Positions 1 through 7,083 of a DNA stretch of 12,691 nt are shown here, piece by piece. Below the pieces are notes generated by a model. It saw only the letters and a list, made by a program, of their open reading frames with translations. It had not been told where the DNA came from and ran no database searches. Source of the DNA: JAWOFN01 sp046497505 [NCBI: bacterium] (lineage in GTDB: Bacteria > Blakebacterota > Blakebacteria > Blakebacterales); NCBI GenBank assembly GCA_046497505.1, contig JAWOFN010000117.1:1-12691 (forward strand), read 5' to 3'. Positions within the stretch are counted from its first letter, which is position 1. Each line of letters starts with the position of its first letter. The position numbers were made by a program, and so were the translations under genes.

Positions 1-1
1 C

Positions 2-703
2 CTGCAGCGGAACATCACGCTGAAGGAGGAGCACACCCGGAGGGTCTGCTCCGAGATCAGAGACCTCGGGGAGCAGCTGGATCTGGATCCCCCCGAGCTG
101 TTCCTCACCGATATCATCGCGCGGCTGCACGACGTGGGTCGTTTCGAACAGTACGCACGCTACCGCACTTTCTCGGACCGCGATTCAGAGAACCATGCCG
201 CGCTCGGTATCGCCGTGCTGAGGCAGGAAGGTGTCCTCGACCGGTTCGATCCCCCCGTTCGCGACCTGATCCTTTGTGCCATCCGCTATCACAACCGGGC
301 GACCCTCCCGGAGAAGGAGACCTCCGACTGCCTGTTCTACTCGCGGCTGCTGCGCGATGCCGACAAGCTGGATATCTTTCGGGTCGTGACGGAACACTAC
401 CACCGTGGGGAGGCGGACGGGAACGAGGCCATCGAACTGGGCCTGCCCGATACGCCGGACTTCTCGGAGGAGGTCTATGAGGACCTGCTGCAGCAGCGGA
501 TCGTGGATATCGCCCACGTGAAGAACTTCAACGATTTCAAACTTCTCCAGGTCGGGTGGGTATACGACATCAACTTCACCCCTACCTTCCACCGCATAAA
601 GGAACGGCACTACCTGGAGAAGATCCGCGAGGTCCTGCCTCGATCGGCAGCCACTGAGACCGTCTTCTCGCATATCGGCTCTTACCTCGACGAGCGGGTG
701 TGA
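2..703 (+). CDS. HD-domain metal-dependent phosphohydrolase (5' truncated)
   Basis: The reading frame is open from base 2 to the TGA at 701-703, giving 233 residues. The true start lies upstream of the window. The GTG at 134 is not the start, because it is the Val inside the HD motif (RLHDVGRF). Numbering the visible part from 1, the HD-superfamily metal ligands appear in the expected order: H11 (KEEHTRRV), H43-D44 (LHDVG), H65 (ENHAALG), H97 (RYHNR) and the Asp of RDADKLD (119-125). This pattern is typical of small HD hydrolases that cleave phosphate or phosphodiester bonds of nucleotides; the substrate cannot be read from the sequence. I see no GGDEF, receiver or synthetase domain in the visible part, and no signal or membrane segment, so it is probably cytoplasmic. 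It converges on the ATPase gene with 36 bases between the two stop codons and no clear terminator. Confidence is high for the fold and low for the role. Confidence 0.9.
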   Translation: MQRNITLKEEHTRRVCSEIRDLGEQLDLDPPELFLTDIIARLHDVGRFEQYARYRTFSDRDSENHAALGIAVLRQEGVLDRFDPPVRDLILCAIRYHNRATLPEKETSDCLFYSRLLRDADKLDIFRVVTEHYHRGEADGNEAIELGLPDTPDFSEEVYEDLLQQRIVDIAHVKNFNDFKLLQVGWVYDINFTPTFHRIKERHYLEKIREVLPRSAATETVFSHIGSYLDERV

Positions 704-739
704 TACAGACCCCTCGCAGCAGGCCCGTCGTCGGCTCAT

Positions 740-3376
740 TCAGCGGATCAGTTCCAATTCCACCATCCGCCCCAGATCCTCGAGCGCCTGCCGTTCCTTC
801 TCGCCAAGTTCCCGGGGGCTGCGATCGATGATGCAGAATGCACCCAGCTTGTACCCCCCCGGTGATTTGACGGGGTATCCCGCGTAGAAACGGATGTGGG
901 GGGGGCCCTGAACCAGCGGATTTTCGCTGAAGCGGGGATCCAGCAGGGCATCGGGTATGACCATGGTCTCGTCACCGTTGATGGCGTGGGCACAGAAAGC
1001 GACGGAGCGAGGGGTCTCCTCCGTGTCCAGTCCCTGGTGCGACTTGAAATACTGTTTCTTCTCATCGATGAGGGTGAGGACCGCGATCGGCACCGAGAAC
1101 ATCCGCTGGGCCATCCGGGTGAGGTGGTCGAACCGCTCCTCGGGCCCGGTATCCAGCAGGCCCGTCGCCTTCAAGGCCTTCAGACGTTCCTGTTCGTTGG
1201 CCGGTGTGCGCGGCAGGGCGATCTCGGCGCTCTCCGACCACGCATCGAGGCGGAATAGCGCGGCCATGAGACGCTGACGGGCCGATTCATCATCGACGGG
1301 CCGTACCAGGAAATCATCCGCTCCCGCCGATCGGATGCTTCGAAGTGACGTGTCCTCTTCCACGATCCCGATCACAGGGAGCGTCGCCATCCCCAGCGGA
1401 CCGCGCAGGGCCTGCAGGATCTTCATGCCCGCTCCGGCCGGAAAGTCGAAGCCCAGGATGAGTACGTCCGGAGGATCGGATGCGATCCGACGGAGTGTGA
1501 CATCGGCACTCTCGGCCGGATCGATCCTGCAGTCCTCCACACCAAGTCCGTCCTGCAGGAGCTTCAGCGTGTCCGGATCGGAGTCGGCCACCAGGACATG
1601 GCGTACGGAGTCCGACGGGCCTTCCTCTTCACTCCCTGCCCCCCTCTCATCTCCTCGCTCCATCTCACCCGTCAGTCGGAGCAGATCCAGATGTCCCTGC
1701 ACCTCTTCGAGGGACGTATCGCCGTTCACGAGGTGCCAGAGCGCATCCTCCTCCAGGGGGTAAAGCAGATCATGAGAGCGCGCGAAATGTCGCAGGGCTT
1801 CCGTGTTGCTGCCATCGGCTACCTGCTGGGCCAGTTCGTCATCCACCTCAAGCAGTTCCATGAGGGCCAGGCGCCCCCTGTAACCGTTGAAATCACACGC
1901 CTCACAGCCTCCCGGTTTCAAATACCGCGGTTCGTAGCCTCTCCGTTGGAGGGCTTCCCTGATCGCATCATCCATCTGCTCGGGGGAAACGACCGCAGCA
2001 CAGTGTGGACAGAGCCGCCGAACGAGTCGCTGACCGACCACACCCTTCAGACTGGCCGAGACCTTGAACGGCTCGATGCCCATGTCAGCCAGGCGGACCA
2101 CCGCGGTAGGCGCATCGTTGGTATGCAGGGTCGAGAACACCAGGTGTCCGGTCAACGATGCCTGGGTGGCGATCTCCGCCGTCTCCCGGTCACGGATCTC
2201 TCCGACCAGCACGACGTCGGGATCCTGACGCAGGACCGAACGCAGGGCCGAGGCGAAGGTGAGTCCCTTCTTCACATCCACCTGGACCTGCGTCGCTTCC
2301 TCGATCTGGTACTCCACAGGATCCTCGACGGTGACGATGTTGATCTCCGGGGTCTGGATCCGTGTGATGGCCGCACGGAGGGTAGTGGACTTCCCGGAAC
2401 CGGTCGGTCCCGTCACCAGGACGACCCCCTCCTTGTTCTGCAGCATCCGTCCGAATCGTTTCAGCGTCTCGGGGCGGAGCCCCAGCTGCTCCAGGGAGAC
2501 CCCTCCCTTCTCGTCACTGAGCATCCGGACCACCGCCTTCTCGCCGTGCTGAGCCGGCAGGATCGATAGGCGCAGGGTCACCCCGCGTTCGCCCACCCGG
2601 ATGCGGGCCTGCCCGTCCTGGGGCTTGAAGTGCTCGGCGATATCCAGCCTGCCCATTATCTTCAGTCGCGCTATGAGCGGTCCGGCCCCTACGTACTTCG
2701 GAATCGTCATGATCTTGCGGAGCTGCCCATCGATCCGGAAGCGGACCTCGGTGCTGCGTTCGGCGTGTTCGATATGGATGTCGGAGGCACGAAGATCCAG
2801 CGCCTTCAGCAGCAGCGCGTTCACCAGACGGATGACCGGGGCACGGACGGGTTCTTCCTCGCCTTCCCGGTCGGGTCCCTGGAGGATCTCTACTTTCTCG
2901 GAGGGTTCGATCCGATCGAGTGTGTTGAATACGGTGACATCCGAATCCAATACCCGGGCGATGAGGCGGTCGATGTTGAGGGGAAGAGTGTACCGGGGTT
3001 CGATCCGCCGACCGGCGGCCCATCCGACCTGTTTGCGCGCTTCCAGGTTCAGGGGGTTGGCCATCGCGATCCGCACACTCTCATCGGCGGTGTCCAGGGG
3101 CATGAGGGCGTAGCGCCGGCAGAGCTTCTCCGGTACCAGCGGGAGGGTTTCCGCGTTAACATCGTCGGGGCCTGGATCGGCGGACGTGATATGGTATTTC
3201 TGCTCGACGAGTCCGGCAACCTGCTCGAACGGGAGCCAGCCGTTATCCACGATCGCCTGGACCAGGAACGGCCGCTTCTGCTCCCTCCAGGTCCGGACGA
3301 GCTCCTCATCGTATCCCGGGATGTCTTCGAGAAGGGGTAGAAGCCACTCGTCCTGGAACACATGTCTCTCAGCCAT
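740..3376 (-). CDS. GspE/PilB-type secretion/pilus ATPase fused to a degenerate receiver and a GAF domain
   Basis: The product has 878 residues, about 300 more than a usual GspE/PilB. Residues 30-150 resemble the T2SSE N-terminal domain. Residues 175-570 form the hexameric motor core: Walker A GPTGSGKST (323-331), Asp box and Walker B around DPDVVLVGEIRD (385-396), His box TLHTNDA (416-422), and a zinc site CPHC (456-459) plus CEAC (491-494), as in GspE and PilB. An acidic linker (about 571-590) leads to a receiver-like domain (593-710) and a GAF domain (about 727-878) with the signature ERLKALKATGLLDT and AFCAHAI. The receiver keeps D598 and D600 but has Gly642 at the usual phosphoacceptor site, Val672 for Thr/Ser and Arg692 for Lys. 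Such ATPases power type IV pilus or type II pseudopilus assembly at the inner membrane. No pilus or secretion partner genes lie nearby. ATG 3376 follows an in-frame TGA nine bases upstream, which fixes the start region; no strong ribosome binding site is visible. Confidence 0.92.
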   Translation of the reverse strand: MAERHVFQDEWLLPLLEDIPGYDEELVRTWREQKRPFLVQAIVDNGWLPFEQVAGLVEQKYHITSADPGPDDVNAETLPLVPEKLCRRYALMPLDTADESVRIAMANPLNLEARKQVGWAAGRRIEPRYTLPLNIDRLIARVLDSDVTVFNTLDRIEPSEKVEILQGPDREGEEEPVRAPVIRLVNALLLKALDLRASDIHIEHAERSTEVRFRIDGQLRKIMTIPKYVGAGPLIARLKIMGRLDIAEHFKPQDGQARIRVGERGVTLRLSILPAQHGEKAVVRMLSDEKGGVSLEQLGLRPETLKRFGRMLQNKEGVVLVTGPTGSGKSTTLRAAITRIQTPEINIVTVEDPVEYQIEEATQVQVDVKKGLTFASALRSVLRQDPDVVLVGEIRDRETAEIATQASLTGHLVFSTLHTNDAPTAVVRLADMGIEPFKVSASLKGVVGQRLVRRLCPHCAAVVSPEQMDDAIREALQRRGYEPRYLKPGGCEACDFNGYRGRLALMELLEVDDELAQQVADGSNTEALRHFARSHDLLYPLEEDALWHLVNGDTSLEEVQGHLDLLRLTGEMERGDERGAGSEEEGPSDSVRHVLVADSDPDTLKLLQDGLGVEDCRIDPAESADVTLRRIASDPPDVLILGFDFPAGAGMKILQALRGPLGMATLPVIGIVEEDTSLRSIRSAGADDFLVRPVDDESARQRLMAALFRLDAWSESAEIALPRTPANEQERLKALKATGLLDTGPEERFDHLTRMAQRMFSVPIAVLTLIDEKKQYFKSHQGLDTEETPRSVAFCAHAINGDETMVIPDALLDPRFSENPLVQGPPHIRFYAGYPVKSPGGYKLGAFCIIDRSPRELGEKERQALEDLGRMVELELIR

Positions 3377-3445
3377 CGATGCTCATCGCCTGCTGGATTC
3401 GACAAGGTCCGACTCCGCCTGGAGCGTCGCCGGACGAACGGACTC

Positions 3446-3474
3446 ATTGTCCCACATCCGCCCCCACGTATGAA
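3446..3474 (-). promoter_or_regulatory. Candidate sigma-70-type promoter for the ATPase-receiver-GAF gene
   Basis: On the minus strand, TTCATA (complement of 3469-3474) is followed after exactly 17 bases by GACAAT (complement of 3446-3451). Each box matches the E. coli consensus at 4 of 6 positions. Transcription would begin near 3439, giving a leader of about 60 bases before the ATG at 3376. This is a consensus match by eye in GC-rich DNA, and the host's promoter consensus is unknown. Confidence 0.3.
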
Positions 3475-3502
3475 GCACGATGCTGACCCGAAGCCTAAAG
3501 CC

Positions 3503-3531
3503 TTCACAACGGCAGCTGAACCCTGCAATAT
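3503..3531 (+). promoter_or_regulatory. Candidate sigma-70-type promoter for the M1 peptidase gene
   Basis: TTCACA (3503-3508, 5 of 6 to consensus) is followed after 17 bases by CAATAT (3526-3531, 3 of 6). The predicted transcript start is near 3538, about 44 bases upstream of the ATG at 3582. The locally AT-richer stretch 3490-3535 stands out from its surroundings. The -10 match is weak, so this is only a candidate. Confidence 0.28.
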
Positions 3532-3581
3532 GGACAGCAGCCGGCATCCACCTCGCCTGAAGAACGAGGGTAAGCTCCCGT

Positions 3582-5261
3582 ATGATCGACCAAGAGCCCC
3601 GCAGGACCTCGCCTCGAACACACACTACCGCACTGCTGGTCCTGCTCCTCCTGATCCCTTCCGGGACCGCCGGAGCAGCGGCCGACCCCTACCCCCGGGA
3701 CCCCGACCTGGACATCCTCCACTATGTCTTCCGGCTGAGCCTGAGTGATGCCGAGGACATCGTGCGGGGCCGAACCACGCTGAAGGTCCGTTTCCTGCGG
3801 GCGGGCAAGAGCTCCTTCGTCCTCGACCTGGTGGGTACCCGACCCGGAAGCGGAGACCGCTCGGAGCGGGGTATGCGCGTGCAGGAGGTCACGGGACCCG
3901 GGGGACCGGTCCGCTTCTCCCACTCCGACGACCGTCTAACCGTACATCTGGAAGGTGCCGCGGAAGCCGGTGAGGAACGCATCTACACAGTCGTCTATTC
4001 CGGCATACCGGCCGACGGGCTGATCATCTCACGCAGCAAGTACGGGGAACGCACCTTCTTCGGCGACAACTGGCCCGACCGGGCACGGCACTGGCTCCCG
4101 GCTGTCGATCACCCCTCCGACAAAGCCACCTGCGAGTTCATCGTGACCGCACCGGCTCACTACCGGGTGATCGGGTCGGGCGAGCTGGTGGGGGAAGAGG
4201 AAGTGGGTACGGATCTCCGCCGGACCCATTGGCGCACCCGGGCCCCCCTGGCCACCAAGCTGATGGTCATCGGGGCCGCCGAGTTCGCGGTGGTGGACCT
4301 GGGGGAGGCCCGCGGTATCCCCCAGCAGGCCTGGACCTACGAGCAGGACCGGGCGGCCGGGGCGGAGTCCTTCTCCGTCTCACCGCGGATCCTCGACTTC
4401 TATGCCCGCCGTATCGGTCCCTTCGCCTACGCGAAGCTGGCGCACGTGCAGTCGAAGACACGCTACGGCGGTATGGAGAACGCCGGGAACATCTTCTATC
4501 ACGAGGGCCGCGGCGAGACGCCCGGATGGAGCGAGGGGCTCATCGCCCACGAGATGGCCCACCAGTGGTTCGGGGACGCGGTGAGCGAGGCGGACTGGCA
4601 TCACATCTGGCTCAGCGAGGGATTCGCCACCTACTTCACGAGCGTCTACATGGAGCACACCTACGGGCACCGGCGGCTCATCGAGGAGATGGGCAGGGAC
4701 CGCCGACGGGTGATCCGCGCCTGGCGGCAGCGGCCGGCCTCATCGGTGGTGGACACCACCCTGGCCATAGGGGGGGACCTGCTCAGCACCAACACCTACC
4801 AGAAGGGAGCCTGGGTCCTCCACATGCTGCGTCACCGGGTCGGGGAGACGGACTGGTGGGAGGGCATCCGGACCTACTACCGGCGCTTCATGAACGGCAA
4901 CGCACTCACGTCCGACTTCCACGCGGTCATGGAGGAGGTCTCCGGGGAGGAACTGGACCGGTTCTTCCACCAGTGGCTGCGGCTGCCCGGTCACCCGGTA
5001 ATCGAGTGGTCGTGGCGATGGGAAGAGCCATCCGGGACGCTGCGCATATCGGTCCGGCAGGTACAGGAGAGCGGCAACATCTTCCGCTTCCCCCTGGAAG
5101 TGGGGATCGCCGAGGATCCCTCGCAGCCGCTCCAGATCGTCACGCTCCAGGTGGACGGTCCGGAAGGCTCCTTCAGCATCCCGCGGGAGCGCGCTCCCCG
5201 GTATGTCTGCCTCGATCCCCACGTCTGGCTGCTGATGGAAGCCTCGCGCGTGAGGGACTGA
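3582..5261 (+). CDS. Secreted M1-family zinc metallopeptidase (aminopeptidase N-like)
   Basis: The product has 559 residues. The N-terminus carries basic residues, then a hydrophobic core (about 17-26) and a likely cleavage site near SGTAGAAA (27-34), so it is exported. The M1 hallmarks are present in order: the substrate-binding loop GGMEN (296-300), the zinc site HEMAH (323-327) with the third ligand E346 in WLSEGFATYF, and the catalytic Tyr in TYQKGAWVLHML (Y406). Residues 40-240 are the N-terminal beta domain, 245-470 the thermolysin-like catalytic domain, and 471-559 a short beta domain. The large helical C-terminal domain of classical PepN is absent, as in many short bacterial M1 enzymes. 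It should remove N-terminal residues from peptides outside the cytoplasm. The start is supported by GAGGG at 3566-3570, although the 11-base spacing is long. Two C69 peptidases follow on the same strand, suggesting shared peptide breakdown. Confidence 0.93.
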   Translation: MIDQEPRRTSPRTHTTALLVLLLLIPSGTAGAAADPYPRDPDLDILHYVFRLSLSDAEDIVRGRTTLKVRFLRAGKSSFVLDLVGTRPGSGDRSERGMRVQEVTGPGGPVRFSHSDDRLTVHLEGAAEAGEERIYTVVYSGIPADGLIISRSKYGERTFFGDNWPDRARHWLPAVDHPSDKATCEFIVTAPAHYRVIGSGELVGEEEVGTDLRRTHWRTRAPLATKLMVIGAAEFAVVDLGEARGIPQQAWTYEQDRAAGAESFSVSPRILDFYARRIGPFAYAKLAHVQSKTRYGGMENAGNIFYHEGRGETPGWSEGLIAHEMAHQWFGDAVSEADWHHIWLSEGFATYFTSVYMEHTYGHRRLIEEMGRDRRRVIRAWRQRPASSVVDTTLAIGGDLLSTNTYQKGAWVLHMLRHRVGETDWWEGIRTYYRRFMNGNALTSDFHAVMEEVSGEELDRFFHQWLRLPGHPVIEWSWRWEEPSGTLRISVRQVQESGNIFRFPLEVGIAEDPSQPLQIVTLQVDGPEGSFSIPRERAPRYVCLDPHVWLLMEASRVRD

Positions 5262-5293
5262 GCCTTCCCCATGGTTGGGGTGTCCAAGGGGCC

Positions 5294-5323
5294 CCGGAAT
5301 ACCCCATACTGTCCGGTATCCGG
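5294..5323. other. Imperfect inverted repeat (stem-loop) between the M1 and first C69 genes
   Basis: CCGGAATACC (5294-5303) is nearly complementary to GGTATCCGG (5315-5323), forming a stem of about nine pairs with one bulged base and an 11-base loop. It lies 33 bases after the M1 stop codon and 58 bases before the C69 start. No run of T follows, so it does not look like an intrinsic terminator. It could be an operator or a leader hairpin; the role is unknown. Confidence 0.35.
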
Positions 5324-5367
5324 CAACGGACCTCTGCCTGCCCGCCCCCATCACCGATGCAGCCGAT

Positions 5368-5373
5368 GAGGAG
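5368..5373 (+). promoter_or_regulatory. Ribosome binding site that selects ATG 5381
   Basis: GAGGAG sits seven bases upstream of the ATG at 5381. In-frame ATGs at 5357 and 5366 lie upstream of or within this site and have no comparable signal, so 5381 is the preferred start of the first C69 gene. Confidence 0.65.
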
Positions 5374-5380
5374 CCGTTCC

Positions 5381-7003
5381 ATGCCGCGTCACCTCCCGTC
5401 CCATCCCTTCCGTTCTCTCACAAGGGTCTTCGCCCTGCTGGTCCTGGCCTTCGGGGTCTCATCCCTCCCGGCCGCCCCGGCGGCAGGCCCCCCTGCCGAG
5501 GAGGTCCCACCCGATGCATGCACCAGTGTGGTCGCGGGTCGCCTGGCCACCACCGACGGATCCACCATCACCTCACATACCTGCGATGGGGGCAGCCGTA
5601 CCTGGATCGAGATCGTGGACCACGCCACGCACGGTCCCGATGAGATGGTCCCCATCTGGAACAAGCGGATCAAGCGGACCGAGTCCGCCGACGACATGCG
5701 GGGTCTTGAGGCACTGGGCGAGATCCCCCAGGCCCCCGAGACCTACCGGTTCGTCCACACCGTCTACCCCTGTTTGAACGAGCATCAGCTGGGCATGGGG
5801 GAGACCACGATCGGCGGCCGCCGGGAGCTTCGGTCCCGTGAGGGCATCTTCTCGATCGAGGAACTGCAGAAGGTGGTCATGGCCCGGGCCCGGACCGCCC
5901 GGGAAGCCATCCGCATGATGGGCGCGCTCGCCGAGCAGTACGGCTACGTGGACACCGGGGAGTGCCTGACGGTCATCGACCCTCAGGAAGCCTGGTTCTT
6001 CGAGATCTTCGGACCGGGTACGGATCGGAAGGGTGCGGTCTGGGCCGCGGTACGGATCCCGGACGACCACGTGGCCGTTTCGGCCAACATCCCCCGGATC
6101 GCCGAGATCGACCCCGACGACAGCGAGAACTGCATCGCCTCGGACAACGTCTTCACCCTGGCCGTCGAGGAGGGCTGGTGGGACCCCAAGAGCGGTGAGC
6201 CGTTCAAGCTGTGGAAGGCCTACTCGGACCGCAGACCCTTCTCCATCCGGGAGTACTGGGCGCTCAGCCGGCTCGCCCCCTCCCTGGGCCTGCGCTACGA
6301 CGCAGACGAACTCCCCCTCTCGGTCCGGCCCGACCGGAAGGTCTCGGCCCGCGACATCATGGACCTGCTGGGCGCGACCTACCGGGACAGCGAGTTCGAC
6401 ATGCTCCAGAACCTGATGGTACCGGGACGCCGGGGCGGCGAGCCGCGCCTGAGCCCGGTGGCCAATCCCTGGATGAGCCGCGAGATGTCGAACCTGCTCA
6501 ACACGCTCAAACCCGGCACGGTGGAACGGCAGCGCACCATATCGGTCAACGCGGCCGCGTACTCGACGGTCATCCAGGCCCGCTCCTGGCTGCCTGACCC
6601 GGTGGGAGGCCTGCTGTGGCTGGGCTTCGACTGCCCCACCCTGATCCCCCGGATCCCCATCTTCGCCGGTACGTATGAACTGCCTCCCGATTTCGCCATC
6701 AGTTCCAAACACCGCTTCCGCCGTGATGCGGCTGCCTGGGCCTTCCACCGTGCCTGCCGGCTGGCGCAGATCACCTATCAGCGGGACAAGGAGGTCCTCC
6801 TCGACCTCCGCGAGGAACTGCTCGATCAGGCCTTCGACGAACTGCCCGCCATCGAGGAGCGGGCGATGGCCCTCTACGAACAGGATCCGCAGCAGGCGAT
6901 GGAGTTCCTGAACGCCTATTCCAACAACTTCGCCCGGGCGGTCGTGGACCGGATGTGGGAGGTTGGCAACCGGATCTGGCTGCGCTACGTCTCCGGGTTC
7001 TGA
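5381..7003 (+). CDS. Secreted C69-family peptidase (PepD-type dipeptidase), SHTCDG subgroup
   Basis: The product has 540 residues. A signal peptide (hydrophobic core 17-27, Ala-rich end 30-36) and a short acidic segment (37-46) precede Cys47 in DACTSVVAGRLATTDGS. In C69 peptidases this Cys becomes the N-terminal nucleophile after the preceding residues are removed, so maturation must cut just before it. Other family marks are SHTCDGG (65-71), where canonical PepD has a segment like ARNED, and LNEHQLGMGETT (132-143). The fold is Ntn-hydrolase and the expected reaction is cleavage of dipeptides or small peptides, here in the periplasm or outside. The open frame continues upstream to 4229 inside the M1 gene, but that part is a shadow frame. 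The second C69 gene follows after 80 bases. The two share a middle segment around GWWDPKSGEPF (here) and GWYDPASGEPF (second copy), so they are homologous but well diverged. Confidence 0.9.
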   Translation: MPRHLPSHPFRSLTRVFALLVLAFGVSSLPAAPAAGPPAEEVPPDACTSVVAGRLATTDGSTITSHTCDGGSRTWIEIVDHATHGPDEMVPIWNKRIKRTESADDMRGLEALGEIPQAPETYRFVHTVYPCLNEHQLGMGETTIGGRRELRSREGIFSIEELQKVVMARARTAREAIRMMGALAEQYGYVDTGECLTVIDPQEAWFFEIFGPGTDRKGAVWAAVRIPDDHVAVSANIPRIAEIDPDDSENCIASDNVFTLAVEEGWWDPKSGEPFKLWKAYSDRRPFSIREYWALSRLAPSLGLRYDADELPLSVRPDRKVSARDIMDLLGATYRDSEFDMLQNLMVPGRRGGEPRLSPVANPWMSREMSNLLNTLKPGTVERQRTISVNAAAYSTVIQARSWLPDPVGGLLWLGFDCPTLIPRIPIFAGTYELPPDFAISSKHRFRRDAAAWAFHRACRLAQITYQRDKEVLLDLREELLDQAFDELPAIEERAMALYEQDPQQAMEFLNAYSNNFARAVVDRMWEVGNRIWLRYVSGF

Positions 7004-7051
7004 TCCCGAGGGTCAGCACCCCGGACGATCTCCGCCGGGCGGGGACCGGGA

Positions 7052-7067
7052 GTTAGGGCACCCTGAC
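7052..7067. repeat. Short near-palindrome upstream of the second C69 gene
   Basis: GTTAGGG and CCCTGAC flank a two-base centre (CA), giving seven-base arms with one mismatch (a G-T pair in RNA). It ends 16 bases before the second C69 start codon and just upstream of its ribosome binding site. It could be an operator, or chance in GC-rich DNA. No promoter boxes were recognised around it. Confidence 0.2.
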
Positions 7068-7083
7068 GCGGACGGAAGGAACG

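Noticed and set aside
704-739. Bidirectional terminator between the convergent HD and ATPase genes
   Set aside because: The 36-base gap has no stable inverted repeat with a T tract on either strand.
5267-5280. CCCCA-TGGT-TGGGG hairpin after the M1 stop codon as a terminator
   Set aside because: The stem is only five pairs and no T run follows, so it is not a convincing intrinsic terminator.
4229-5380. Open plus-strand frame joined upstream to the first C69 gene, suggesting a 924-residue protein
   Set aside because: It overlaps the M1 catalytic domain in another frame. Its composition (Gly, Arg, Pro, His rich) is that of a GC-rich shadow frame, and the signal peptide and GAGGAG site place the true start at 5381.
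5573-6748. Long antisense frame (391 codons) opposite the first C69 gene
   Set aside because: Shadow of a well-supported gene, with low-complexity composition and no motif.
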